DNA of 64,000 nucleotides from Ischnura elegans (Eukaryota; Arthropoda; Insecta; Odonata; Coenagrionidae): the NCBI RefSeq assembly GCF_921293095.1, contig NC_060254.1, positions 64,154,069-64,218,068 on the forward strand. Direction: 5' to 3'. The notes beneath the pieces are model-generated. The model saw only the letters and a list, made by a program, of their open reading frames with translations. It searched no databases and was not told the DNA's origin. This document shows, one piece after another, positions 36,781 to 47,405 of the stretch; the first letter of the stretch is position 1; every line of letters starts with the position of its first letter. Both the position numbers and the translations under genes were made by a program.

Positions 36781-39700
36781 AGAATGATCTTAATTTAGGA
36801 GGGTTTCACCTGAGTTTACTTTTACTAGAAAGAAAGAACTTTGCTTACACGTTGATGTTTTTTTAAATGTAATTAACAAATCATATTTATTTCCATTTTT
36901 CACTTTCTAATTACTGTTCCCACCAATCTAATTGTGTTCTTGGTACAATAGGTAGTGTTCCTAGCTGCATGAACCTGAGGTTACCTAGGAACAATTTTAA
37001 ACACTTTTAGAAGTTTTAATTAGATCCATTAATAGTAAAGGTACTAGTCTAAAACTGGAAACTTATGTTAAGTAACTCTGAAGGATTGAATTTTTACCAT
37101 TATACTGAATCTTCGGTAAATATATTTTGCTTTATATAAAAAAAATTGAAAAGTGTTCCGCTGTGCCAAACTCTCCCCTACTGGAAAGAATAAAAAAGGT
37201 AATGCTATGTTCCGAGGGCTTTTGTTTCTGCTCAAGAATTTGTTCTTCCCATGTGCTACTTAGAGTCGGTTGCAGATTTCTGTTTTCACGGTTAATCACA
37301 CATGTATGGAAGGATAACTAAAACTGTATCATTACGTTTCTAAATGCTTGCAATAAATTAAGAATATAATATAATTACTCCTGGCCACACCGCATTAATT
37401 TTGTATAATCGTAAACGAGTAAACTCACATTAATTTTCGTCCGAAATATATTCCATATTTTCTCAAACGGAGAACAGCCGCTTATTTTTTTGAATAAATT
37501 GCAGTTTAATCGCAACTTCATCACATCACCTTTATATGGTCTTCAACCTGTCTCCTCGCTCACAATAATCATTTTGCGCCGTCTAGTTTGCAAGTAGAAC
37601 TTCAACACACACGCAAAAAATGTTACATTTGAAATCACATTGGGTCGCTGAATTAGATCTCATAGTTCGACGCAGGGTTCGGAAATAGAGTTTCAGCATC
37701 TATTTGTTTATCCTTCCGTTTCACTAAACGCACCGAAGGCCATTTGCAACGGACTTCCTCACTCATTCTCGCTCTCGCGTCGCTGCCAAGCGAGAAGAGG
37801 CAAAGCCATTAGCCTACTTTCAGGAACAGCGTGTTGAGTGGGACACACCGGCTTTAAAACTCTCAACTTGCCGTGGGAATACAGCCCGTGTTCGTCCGTC
37901 CCACTGCATAGCACAGTGATGCAATAAAAAATATGATTAGGAAAAAAAATTACAAACTCTATTTTCATTCCGACTTCCATCATTATAAAAATTAAATGGA
38001 GGGAGATTAATGAAATAGTTTACTCAACCAAGGAATAATGCGGTAAAAAAACATATTATTTTAATTATGGCTCCCTTTGAATTCATCATAATTTTTATAA
38101 TGAGGTCACACACCAAAAAATAATCTACAACCTATAATCAAATATTAATGATGTAGGTATTTTCATATTTCATAGATAGTAAAGATATTTACCTTCTGGC
38201 CTTTATGGATGGAAAAATTGCAATTTGAATATGTCTAATTTCTTCTAAGCTCAGTTTAGAGTGTGAGCTGTAAATAGTGTGACTTTGTATTTACTTATTT
38301 ATATTTTAAGTTTTGGATGTGAAATTACTGTTCTTGGCATAAACAGTCTTAGAGAGTCTTCAGCGCTTAATATTATAAACTCGGTGATACTTATCTTGTA
38401 TTTTTTTCTGATGAAATATAGCGACGTTTTGTTGTTAGTTCAATGCATATAATGCTGTTAAATGAACCACTGAAGGATAAAAATGCCACCGAGTCATGAA
38501 GAGTTTCCTCGGATGCATCCAACTGTGAGAAGATAGTGTGATTCTATGAATTATGATGTACTACATAAAGATTGCAGGTCCGAAAAGCAGGATCATCCTA
38601 AAATGGAAAAGAAGCGGATAGACCGGTGTGGTTGTAATTTGAGCGTTGCAACGACGCAACGCGACATGACACGCACGTTCTTCATGCAAAACGTAAAATA
38701 TTTTGGTGACATTAATTACTTACACGAAGATAAACGCATTTTTTCCTCAAAAATCTGTCCTTCCTTCCTTTTTCGGTCAATAAATCAAGAATCACCTGGA
38801 TTTCACGAGGAAAAATAGTATTTAATTGGAATAAATTGCAAATTTAAAAAAGACGATTGCTATTTGAAAGTTATAGTACTGAATTAACAAATTGAAAAGG
38901 ATATGCCTCGACAGTAGGATTTATGAAACCTTTGAAACATTTCTGTTGAACAATAGTTTTCATACATTCTGAATGGTAAGTGGGGGTCTTAAAAGTAGAA
39001 TTGACGCCTAGAGGAAGGTGTAATTTTTTAATAATTTGATCTAATTGCTCCGAGGCTCAGTTCAAATTTTTAGCAGTGATTTTGCATTTGTAGGTGTATT
39101 TTGCGTTTAAGATTTGTAATAGTTTTGCCTGGCATGCGCAGTAAATGTCTTAGCTAGTCTTAAGCGTGTAATGTTAAAAATCTACGATTGTGTTGGGGAA
39201 CGATGAATAAAAGTTTTCGTAAAAGCTTTAGTTTTTTAATGACCCGAATATGTAGGCCTTAACTTGTAATGGAATATCTGAGTATAGTGATGTTGCTTTT
39301 TCAAAATAGTGATATATTCTTGGCTTTAATTAACCCACAAATGGATCGAAATTTAAAATATTAAAGTACTAATAGTTACCGCGCATCGAATCGTTCATTA
39401 GGAGAGATTTCAGTGGGGCACAATACATCTTCACGCTCGATCTTAGAGGATTATGAATAAAGCAGCACTAAATAAATATAGCTACCAAATTTCTTATGTA
39501 TTAGTGATTGTTTAGCATTCCAAGACTAAATACTTGAGCCTAGCATTCTCTGCAGAAGATAAAGTAGTCCTCTCAACCAGTAAGAAATATGCCTAGTTCT
39601 CTTTAAAGTCTTTCCATAACCGGTTTGATAGCTTCTTGGCATGCGCCAAAAATATTACAAATGAAAAGAGAAATTTCTAATGGCGAACTAAAATAAGAGA

Positions 39701-39880
39701 TCAGGTTGAAAAATGACAAAATTTTTATGGAGGTTTGCCTTTAAAGGAGCAAAAGGTTAGAAGGTTTCGTGTATTCTGAAGTCAGTCAGTTTTTCATGAA
39801 TCAGAGTTCTTTTTCGTTTGATAATTTTAATGCACGTGGGGAACTTATTTTCGAGTGAAGAGACTTCCATGGAGAGAGAA
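36781..39880. other. AT-rich non-coding DNA
   Basis: 37.5-37.9 kb is somewhat GC-richer. About 38230-38400 and 39040-39200 may be very diverged copies of each other (offset about 807 bp), which I regard as weak. The 90-codon frame at 38546-38818 has no recognisable domain. Confidence 0.45.
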
Positions 39881-40220
39881 AAGCTTGAGGGTTTTGCATC
39901 TGAGGGTCAGTGCGATGGACAGTGGTTTAAGGTGGAGAAGGGTGGAATAACTCGCCTCACCTATTTAGGTATCCATCCCCGCGATGCGTTGCGTCGAATG
40001 GGGTCGCGGTGACCCTGGCCCGCGAGCCTATACTCGCCTAACCCCAGCTTCCTCGCTCAGGAATTGAGCGAGGAGTGGGGAGGGAAGTTTAAGGTCACTC
40101 CAAGAGCCACGCTGGCCTCGGAAGCTCTGTCCGCGAACCGTTAAGCCCACTTCGTACTCCTCGTTGTATTTCAAGCAAACTCTCCCCGTACATTCCTCTA
40201 ATGAGGAATGCTTTGGCTCC
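39881..40220. other. GC-richer block, unidentified
   Basis: CpG-containing DNA with a small inverted pair, CCTCGCTCA / TGAGCGAGG (40051-40075). No open frame of length and no recognised family. Confidence 0.4.
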
Positions 40221-40449
40221 TGCCTTAATAACGGATTTTTGTCACTTGAGTTGACCCCTGACCTTTGAATTTACAATTATGTTTCACCATAAGTTGATGA
40301 ATTATGCAGAATGATTTAGAAATGAGCTCGAGAAACTTCTAAATTGAAAAACAAAACACGTCATGTATAGTGCAAAATAGCTCACTTTGTAATCTTCCGG
40401 AAAAATTTATTATTCCAACCCTGGGTTTCAACTATTGTATAGGCTTGAT

Positions 40450-40540
40450 AATCAGAGGGGCAGCGGTTGAAAGGGGGGGTTTGGGGGATAAACCCCCCCC
40501 CCAGAGCTCAGATAAATTTTCAAGTTTAATCCATTTTACT
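40450..40540 (+). repeat. G-run/C-run inverted motif, probable end of a mobile element
   Basis: A seven-G run and a five-G run are followed within a few bases by nine Cs, then CAGAGCTCAGATAAATTTTC. G/C homopolymer pairs followed by such sequence recur, as I recall, in invertebrate DNA transposons. No second copy is present here to confirm it. Confidence 0.3.
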
Positions 40541-41028
40541 TAATTGGATTGCTTTTAGTGATAGAATAGTGTTAAGATTAATAAAATTTTCATCAGGAAG
40601 CCTTAAGCTCACTTAAATGTAAAAATTATGATTTCCATATAAAGTAACAACATTCATGCTTGAGTGTCGAAGCAATATTAAAATACTCGATATGGCTTTA
40701 GAGAGGGAAATAATAGCATTGACTAATCAAATTTGATGGAATTTGAAATTACTGTTCTTGGAAACAAATGGTGCACTATGAATAGTAACCTAAAATTGAT
40801 TGCCTTTCCAGAATGCGATACAAATGACAATTGTCTTCTAATTCTCAAATTTCATACAGGTATTTAATGGAGGAATTCTGGCGGTTAATTGATAATCCGT
40901 CATAACTTCATGTATTAAAATTCGTTTTTAGATATAAAAAGATTAATCACAAGAAGACTAAGGCCATGCGGTTTTGTAAAGCATCGCGAGCGAGGAGTGT
41001 GAGACACAGGGAAAAATTGATGGCGAAA

Positions 41029-41830
41029 AACTTGAGCAAGCAGAGCAGATCAACTATTTAGGCAGCATATGAGAAGAAAGCGGATACAGTTGTAAGAACA
41101 TCATAAAGGCAATTGCATTAGCCAAGGAGGCGTTCATGAACTGGAAGGAGCTCATGTGAGGATCGTTATGTAAGAGTTTAAAGAAATGGCTAGTTAAGAG
41201 TTTGATATTTTATTTTTATTTTATTTTATTCTCAAATCACCGGATACAGCTCGTATTGGCCATTTTATACCGGGGTGTTTAACAAACGTAACAATTAAAC
41301 GTACACAAACGACCATGCCCTGGATCGGGGAAACCTACCCAGGCGGGACTCGAACCCGCGACCTCTTGTTTGGCAGGCGAGAACGTTACCCCGCCGCCAC
41401 CGAGGCGGGCTATAGTGATATGGAGTGTAGCTCTGTACAGCTCGGAAACGTGGATACTTGAAGCGAGTGAAACGTGAAGAAGATGAGAGAAGAGTGGAGT
41501 TATTCGAGATGGAGAAGGTCAAGTGGATGGAGAGGAGGAGGAACGACGAAATGCTGGACATGGTGGTCCAGGAGGGACAGCTTCTAGATGAGATATGGAG
41601 GCGACAGAAAGTATGGATGGAGGGAGTACTTAGCGCGGAGAGAATGTGAAAACGGTGTTAGAAGGTAGAATGTTAGGTAAACGAGGGAGAGGATGGAAGA
41701 ATATAGGATTTTTAGATAGAATGAAAGGGAGTAGTCCTTACAGCAAATTGAAGAGGGCAGTGCTTGAAGGGAAGGGAAGCTCCCAGAATACTTATTTAGT
41801 ACTACTTCTTCATGGAAACCTACCTTAACT
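41029..41830 (+). pseudogene. RTE-type LINE reverse transcriptase, C-terminal remnant
   Basis: Reading from 41029 gives DGEKLEQAEQINYLGSI, a stop, then IIKAIALAKEAFMNWKELM, another stop and SLKKWLVKS. After the SINE insertion the frame resumes as WSVALYSSETW, then ERRVELFEM, KVKWMERRRN, LLDEIWRRQKVWM and LEGRMLGKRGRG. This order (YLGS, LVKS-WSVALY-SETW, RR-VWM, LEG-GKRGRGR) is typical of the region downstream of the catalytic motifs in RTE-clade LINE proteins. The endonuclease and catalytic reverse transcriptase parts are absent, so the copy is 5' truncated. At least three in-frame stops, two or more frameshifts and a small deletion after ELFEM show it is dead. The LINE 3' end is probably near 41855, at an AATAATAAT string. 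Confidence 0.85.
41209..41411 (-). mobile_element. tRNA-Gly-like SINE inserted in the LINE remnant
   Basis: On the minus strand the element starts with a tRNA-like head (41337-41408) containing TTCTCGCCTGCCAA, matching the anticodon arm of tRNA-Gly(GCC), and a B box GGTTCGAGTCC. A unique body follows, and it ends in a TAAAA-type A-rich tail (plus strand TATTTTATTTTTATTTTATT). The short direct repeat GATAT (41204-41208 and 41417-41421) flanks it. Removing it restores the LINE reading across the junction (LVKS to WSVALY), which confirms insertion into an older LINE copy. Confidence 0.85.
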
Positions 41831-42045
41831 GGTGGAATACTGTAATAATAATGCACCTAAAAATTTATAACCGAAGTTGTACTGTAGTCTTCCATGACGT
41901 CCAGTATCGATGCCCATAAAATGACGCGAAGGAACCGAGAAGATAGACGACAAGGACTACAAGGTTGTAAATTACTGTCCTATAAATTTCACAGAAAAAA
42001 ACATGTAATCAGCCATATAAATCTATTGCCTTTGCCCTCCATTTA

Positions 42046-42213
42046 GCTATTAGAATCTACAGACACTGCATTTATGTCTATGGCTTAATTATGAAATATG
42101 AAAATCTCAGATTTTCGTCTTGCTATATGGGGCAAATAGTTTTAATGCTTTTCCGCCAGGTTTTAAATGCCTATTTTTAACATTGTCTTGACTTTTTAAG
42201 ACTCAAACCATGG
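42046..42213 (+). repeat. Tandem duplication, first copy
   Basis: This repeats at 42229-42395, offset 183 bp, with clear similarity: GCTATTAGAATCTA, ATGAAAATCTCAG, CTTCCGCCAGGTTTTAAAT and AACATTGTCTTGA. A weaker relative lies near 45310-45440. Confidence 0.85.
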
Positions 42214-42228
42214 TTCAAACTTTGGTTG

Positions 42229-42395
42229 GCTATTAGAATCTAAAGACAGTGCATTCATGTCTATGCCTTAAGTATGAAACATGAAAATCTCAGGTTTCCG
42301 TCTTACAATACGGGGTATATATTTTAATGCTCTTCCGCCAGGTTTTAAATAGCTATTTTTAACATTGTCTTGATTTTTTAAGACTCAAACCATGG
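42229..42395 (+). repeat. Tandem duplication, second copy
   Basis: Counterpart of 42046-42213, ending at the shared AAGACTCAAACCATGG. It leads towards copy 2 of the dispersed family at 42531, as at 45.3-45.7 kb, so both belong to one longer repeat. Confidence 0.85.
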
Positions 42396-42530
42396 CACGG
42401 CGCCAAAAAACTTATATAATTTCCACGCAATAGGATCTTGAAATTCTCTTCAGACTACTTACTTAATACTTACTTAATAATTACTTCATAGCATGTAGTG
42501 CATCGCTTAAAATAAACACTTTTCAATCAA

Positions 42531-42672
42531 CAGATTTTTCTATGCGTATTTGTTACCTAGGAACTCACACTCAGCATTTACTTAGGAGGGAGGTGCTATA
42601 TGATGGCAATTTCCCACCACCCATATACCACTTTTATTGATTGAGTCAGAAGTAATCCAGTAATTTTCCGTG
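42531..42672 (+). repeat. Dispersed repeat family, copy 2
   Basis: Relative of 34188-34326 sharing GGAACTCAC, AGCATTTA, AGGTGCTATATGATGGCAAT and GAAGTAATCCAGTAAT. Confidence 0.75.
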
Positions 42673-43511
42673 TTATTAGTTTAAGTTTGAAATTGTTAAT
42701 TGCATTATTGTAATTCAAGCTTCTCTGTTACAAAGCAAATTTGAGCGCCATTAGTAAAATCAGAGTTAAAAAATTTAGGCTGTTCTGATTTAAGTAAGAA
42801 TTAAGTTTAAAATTATCGGTATCGTGTTATGTATATTTCATCTTATTACAATTCAATAGTTTATTCATCTGACGATAAAATTTTTATTGTATTCATTTGG
42901 ACATGTTTAATGTGATTTTGCGACTGAAATGTTTAAAAATCAGAGTGAATTAGCATTATTTATCGGTAATTATTATTTCCATTCTTTTGTTGCCAAAATT
43001 GCGTGAAATCAGCGGTGACCATTCATTCCCATTTTTTTACTCTGTTATTAAATTACACCCTCTATCTCGTTCGATTATACTGCGGGTAGATTTTATTTAT
43101 TTATCATTAAAATATGACTAGTAGGATTTTCTTTTTCTTGAAACATAACATATGTATATTTCCCCCAGTGATAACTTTAAAAAAGTCTTTGTTATATGTT
43201 ACAACTTTATTAGGGGATTTTAATAAAGAGTTGTGAAATTATTTTATCATTGGAAATAATAAGTGTCACATAAAGATTTTCTTATACCATTAAGTCTCAT
43301 ATTCCCCTTTGTGTTCTTGAATGATTTCACTATCAGTTAATTCAGTTATACCAATGACATGATGCACAATTAAGCACGTATGAGGGTCTCATGCTGAGCA
43401 TTTAGGGAAAAGTAACCTAGCTCATTCCAGTTATCTTTAGGCACATCCATTATCTCCAGAGGTAAAAAACAGGCCATCCACAGCGATGCAGGAAGCATGT
43501 GCGGGTGCTAA
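42673..43511. other. AT-rich non-coding DNA
   Basis: No gene or repeat recognised before the left direct repeat of the PLE insertion. Confidence 0.5.
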
Positions 43512-43565
43512 CAGTTTGGTATCATAACCTCGATTGTTTCTGGCTTTATTTTGTGAAAATCCATT

Positions 43566-43670
43566 CTGAACAATAAAAAGGTATGGTACTTTTTCACACG
43601 ATTTATTCAATACAACCGGTTTCGTCGCAGAGGTGAAATCATCAGGTACAGAAATGGTTATATTAACAGT
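43566..43670 (-). repeat. PLE terminal segment with decayed hammerhead
   Basis: Minus-strand copy of the terminal repeat. The hammerhead core strings CTGATGA and GACGAAACCGGT are present, but the 5' half of stem II has changed (TTTCAC instead of GTCGC) and the outer stem I has a mismatch, so folding is impaired. The coding frame upstream runs into this segment. Confidence 0.75.
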
Positions 43671-43699
43671 TATTTTGTTGTTTTTTATTGGTTGCAATT

Positions 43700-43853
43700 G
43701 CGCGTTGGTAGGGGAGGGTTGCGTTGGGGTTGGAGCGTTACTCAGCTTCAGTGGAATTTCCAAGAGGGGGGAATAGTTGACAAAAATATTCTCATTTGCT
43801 AAAATTCCATTCGTGATGTTCTTCCTAATCTCCAACTCCTCCAAGCAGTCCAT
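43700..43853 (-). pseudogene. PLE C-terminal tail fragment
   Basis: The frame beginning MDCLEELEIRKN lies downstream of the GIY-YIG frame and reads into the terminal repeat. I take it as the continuation of the same polyprotein, separated from the upstream frame by a stop and a frameshift near 43935. Confidence 0.55.
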
Positions 43854-43936
43854 CCTTCTTCCTTTTTTCTCTTCTTTTCTTCCTCTTTTCTCAGGTGGAG
43901 AATTTCCGGAACAAAATCGCTCCTGTGGTCACTCTC

Positions 43937-44272
43937 TCATAGGTGTTTCGCGAAATGCGATTTGTCTATTTCCCCGTGTCTCAAATGCCTTCCGTGTTCC
44001 TCTGTTCTTAATCGGAACGAACGTCCAGTCTGGCCTATGTAACAGGTCTCACAGTCACTGCACTTGAGCTTGTAAATGCATCTCCTATCATTTATGTCAA
44101 TTTTATCTTTCGTATTGCATAATAACGCCCTTAAGTTAGATGTGTTATAATATGCAATTTTAAATTCTTTTCTGGGAAAGAGGTTTGCGGTTGCCTGTGA
44201 AATATTTCCGTAATAACTCAGTTTGCACCAGCGTTTCTTATGCTCACTATGAATGGATGAATGGCATATCAT
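43937..44272 (-). pseudogene. PLE GIY-YIG endonuclease domain
   Basis: The frame contains LLCNTKDKIDINDRR, then IYKLKCSDCETCYIGQTGRS and a later EEH. The spaced cysteines before CYIGQTGRSF are characteristic of the zinc-binding GIY-YIG nuclease of Penelope-like elements, which nicks DNA during retrotransposition. Length and order fit the C-terminal third of a PLE protein. A stop follows SHFAKHL, and a frame break separates it from the reverse transcriptase part. Confidence 0.85.
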
Positions 44273-44323
44273 TTTCTGTGCCCGGAGGGAGCATTTCTTC
44301 CATAAAAATTTATCAATGAGACT

Positions 44324-44809
44324 TTATTCGTATTCGTTTTTAACTGCAATGTGTTTGATGGTTTTGAAGGCCATGGAGAGGTTCTCGGCAGAGAGGGAGA
44401 TGTTGATGGCATGAAAGGCGGCTAACTTATGGGAGGGGTGGTGGCGGGAGTCGGAGGGGATTACATGGTCGGTGGTAGTCTCATTCCTGTAGATTTTGAA
44501 GTCGTAGCCTTTTTCCGTGGTTGAAATAGTGATATCTAGAAAGTTGATACTATGGTCGGATTCTTTTTCACATGAGAACTTTAGGTTTGTGTCTTGTGTA
44601 ATCAGTTTATTGAAAAATATGTCCAGTTGCCTCATAGTACCTGTCCATACGGCAAACACATCGTCAACATACCTGTACCAGCAGTGGATAAAATTGGTGT
44701 TCACTGAATCCTCACTGAAAATTTTCTGTTCAAACTTGTCCATATATAGTTAAAAGCGGTGATAGCGGAGACCCCATTGCCAAACCTTCTTTCTTTCTGT
44801 AGAATTTGT
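44324..44809 (-). pseudogene. PLE reverse transcriptase, partial
   Basis: Reading from 44809 downward gives FYRKKEGLAMGSPLSPLL, a PLE version of the palm motif region, then a frameshift near 44745. MDKFEQKIF, RYVDDVFAVW (the catalytic YVDD) and INFLDITIS (a conserved PLE motif) follow, ending at NEYE. The fingers and early palm are absent. The frame stops about 50 bp before the GIY-YIG domain. This copy cannot make an active enzyme. Confidence 0.85.
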
Positions 44810-44820
44810 CTGTTAATATA

Positions 44821-44881
44821 ACGATTTCTGTGCCTGATGATGTCGCCTCTGCGACGAAACCGGTCGTGTTGAATAAATCGT
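44821..44881 (+). ncRNA. Hammerhead ribozyme motif, apparently intact, antisense to the PLE ORF
   Basis: Stem I outer strands ACGATTT (44821-44827) and AAATCGT (44875-44881) pair perfectly. The core CTGATGA is at 44834-44840. Stem II is GTCGC-CTCT-GCGAC (44842-44855), a perfect 5-bp stem with one unpaired U before it. GAAAC is at 44856-44860. Stem III is the minimal ACC/GGT, self-complementary as ACCGGT, with the expected cleavage site after C44865. PLE terminal segments are known to carry such small-stem-III hammerheads, thought to act as dimers. Orientation is plus, opposite to the reverse transcriptase, because this terminal segment is inverted. Confidence 0.7.
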
Positions 44882-44928
44882 GTGAAAAAGTACCCTACCC
44901 TTTTATTGTTCAGTTTGGTATCATACCT

Positions 44929-46240
44929 ATCTCACGTTCATTATCGGTAGCGATCATCAACACAGTTTCCTGACTGGTGAATATATTTATGAGAGACCTT
45001 TGGCGATTTTATGGTATTCGTATTGTATTTGGTTGGTCAAAAAATATAAATTGTTAATGATAAGTATTGTGTTATATATTGTTAGTTGCTTGCGTTAATA
45101 GGTGTACACGTCGAAATATGTGCCACTTTACCTTTAATGGATGGAAAAGATACCATGATACACCTTCTCCGATAATAATATGGAGATTAATTTCAATAAA
45201 TAGCTTAGGCATGGAGAGTATTTACTTTCCCATCAATTTTTACAAAAAGCATTATATGGTAAACTGCATAATATTCATTGTATTTGTCTTTTGGCTGGGT
45301 AGTAGACTCTACCGGTACTGTATTTTTGTCTTGGGCTTAGTTATGACGTAGGAGAAACTCAGGGCTTAGTTATTATTTTAAATTTCTGTTGTAAACATTC
45401 CCTTGTTCATTTAAGATTTAAACCATGAGAAGTTTTGGTACGTATAGCGTCAAAACTAATATATCTTATATTATCAGCTCAATGGGCATCCCCATATCCT
45501 CTGCTAAACAAGCATCTGAAAATTGTTTTCAGACTACTTAAATTACTTTACTCAGACCATTGATTAAACAGAGATCATTGATTTAAATGAATATCATTGT
45601 ATTCATAGACCTTTCTATGGATATTTGTTAAATAGGAACTCACTTTCAGTATTTATCTACGAGGAAGGTGCTGTAAAATGGCGAACCGACGAAGAGTTTG
45701 AGCATTAAAACACGTGGGCAAATGTTTCTGTTTTATCTCGAGCAAATCATTCACCATGAAAAAACTTCATTATTCCAATTTAAATCAATATAGCCCGTGG
45801 TAAAACTGGAATAAAATGTGGGGTAGGGGGTGTTTTCATATTTCTGGAAGTACTCTATAGCACTCCAAGCACAATGCTGGCTGGCCGCGAGGATTCCGTT
45901 ACGTCTATGTATGTAATAAAGTGGGACAAACTGGAGAGGAAATGTGTCCGGCCGAATATAATGCACGGAGAGGATTACAAATCCAGGGAAAGAAATAAAA
46001 GGTCACCTAGTATCTCGAGCAATTTCATATCTTCCACATTTCTCTTTGATATCATCGACGTCAAAGTAGGCCATCATTTTTTTTTATCAACGGGTCTTGA
46101 ACTTAAGCCGTCTACACCGGACAAAGGAAAATGACACGGGGTAAAAACGTTGGATTATGCGCTCCAATAACCACGATTTTTTAGCGGTTGAAAACCATCG
46201 GAAGTCATACGAAGAAATTTATCATCATTGCATTACAGCG
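44929..46240. other. Non-coding DNA including a diverged copy of the 42-kb repeat
   Basis: 45310-45690 parallels 42229-42672 (AAGATTTAAACCATG, CAGACTACTTA), ending in family copy 3. The 94-codon frame at 45067-45351 is unsupported. Confidence 0.45.
45606..45690 (+). repeat. Dispersed repeat family, copy 3 (partial)
   Basis: Shares TTTCTATGGATATTTGTTAA, AGGAACTCACTTTCAG and GAAGGTGCTGTAAAATGGC with the copies at 34188 and 42531, then diverges. Confidence 0.7.
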
Positions 46241-46719
46241 TTCCCGAAATAGGTTTCGTCGAACTGTGTTTTTACCGCGAGCGCGTGCGTTGTCGTCCTG
46301 CCCGTTATGTCCTGGCGCGGTCCGCTGGACACTAGCTGCAGCGAAGCGACTTCCAAAATGAGATTAGTCATGCTGTGGATGCATTTCCTCAGTTTTGCTC
46401 AAGCCGGGCTGGGATCCATTTGTTAATTCCTTTTAGCGTTTGGAAAATTTTTATCCAGGCTCGGAATTCCTGGGGACTCCTCTCAAAGTACCAACAATTT
46501 CAACGCATTAAATCTGACCTCAGTTTAGTCATGAATTCCATTGTTTTCCTTTTATCTATTTGAGTGTCATGTCATTACTTATATGTATATGTCCCGTTGG
46601 ATTATTTACTGTTCTACCTCATCGCACTTGATATTTAAGTGATTAACTTCGTACGAGTATAATATTAACGAAAATATTTGGTTAAGTTTTTGGTGGTTAA
46701 TACGTTTTGCGAAAGTTAC
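46241..46719. other. Unidentified DNA with a GC-richer start
   Basis: 46250-46400 is GC-richer and CpG-containing without a recognisable frame; the rest is AT-rich. Confidence 0.4.
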
Positions 46720-47120
46720 TCAATGAAAATTGGAAGATAACATTGCAGAATTTTTTAAATAGTCTTTTCTAAAATGCAGTTCATTTCCACCTCAGATATT
46801 AATTTTTACTCTCGATGCATTGAGGTGACATTTTTATTTCTGTTCAGTACTTTTATGTGTTGACAACTCTTTATTAATACTGCCAGAACGAAATGCTAAT
46901 TCAATTACAAGGTGAGGGAGCAAAGAGAACAATATCGTGATATAGGCTTCCTTAAAGGCGACAGACATAATTATTATACCATTAAACTTGATATGTTTGT
47001 AATTGAATTATTACTACTTATAAGGGGCAATAACGACATTTCTCTTGGCCAAGAAGGAAAAATTTCAAACGTCGATAAATACAATACCCCGTCCCGAGAA
47101 GATTAGTGTGTTTTGAGAGA
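46720..47120 (+). repeat. Tandem duplication, first copy
   Basis: Aligns with 47125-47405 at an offset of about 407 bp. Anchors are AAATTGGAA, GTCATTTC/GTTCATTTCC, CATTGAGGTGA, TTTTTATTTCTGTTCA and CTTCCTTAAA. Divergence is substantial. Confidence 0.65.
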
Positions 47121-47124
47121 ATTA

Positions 47125-47405
47125 TTCATTATAAATTGGAATAAAACCTTGTAGAGTTTTTCAGATCATCTTTTCTATAATACAAGTCATTTCTACCTCA
47201 ATCATTTATTTATTTATGCCCTCGGTACATTGAGGTGAGATTTTTATTTCTGTTCACTAAATTTACGTAAGATCAAATCTTAATTCAACTTTTCTGAATG
47301 AAATGGTTATTCAACGACCATATAAGGTGAAAACGTCGTGAAGTAGACTTCCTTAAATACGAAAAACAATATTACCGTAGAATTTAATTTTTAATTTTAT
47401 TAATT
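47125..47405 (+). repeat. Tandem duplication, second copy
   Basis: Counterpart of 46720-47120, with indels. It fades out in the AT-rich DNA after 47405. Confidence 0.65.

Larger units (their letters stand above)
43531..44910 (-). mobile_element. Penelope-like element (PLE), 5'-truncated, with terminal inverted repeats
   Basis: On the minus strand the element encodes part of a PLE reverse transcriptase followed by a GIY-YIG endonuclease, the domain order that defines endonuclease-bearing PLEs. A roughly 105-bp segment occurs at both ends in opposite orientation (43566-43670 and 44810-44913). Each copy carries the hammerhead-type core CTGATGA...GACGAAACCGGT. A near-perfect direct repeat CAGTTTGGTATCATA-(A)CCT at 43512-43530 and 44911-44928 is the probable target-site duplication. 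The N-terminal half of the reverse transcriptase is missing, replaced at 44810 by the inverted terminal segment. Stops and frameshifts mean it is inactive. Confidence 0.85.

Noticed and set aside
43777..44753. Plus-strand frames of 78 and 96 codons
   Set aside because: They are shadows of the PLE pseudogene on the opposite strand.
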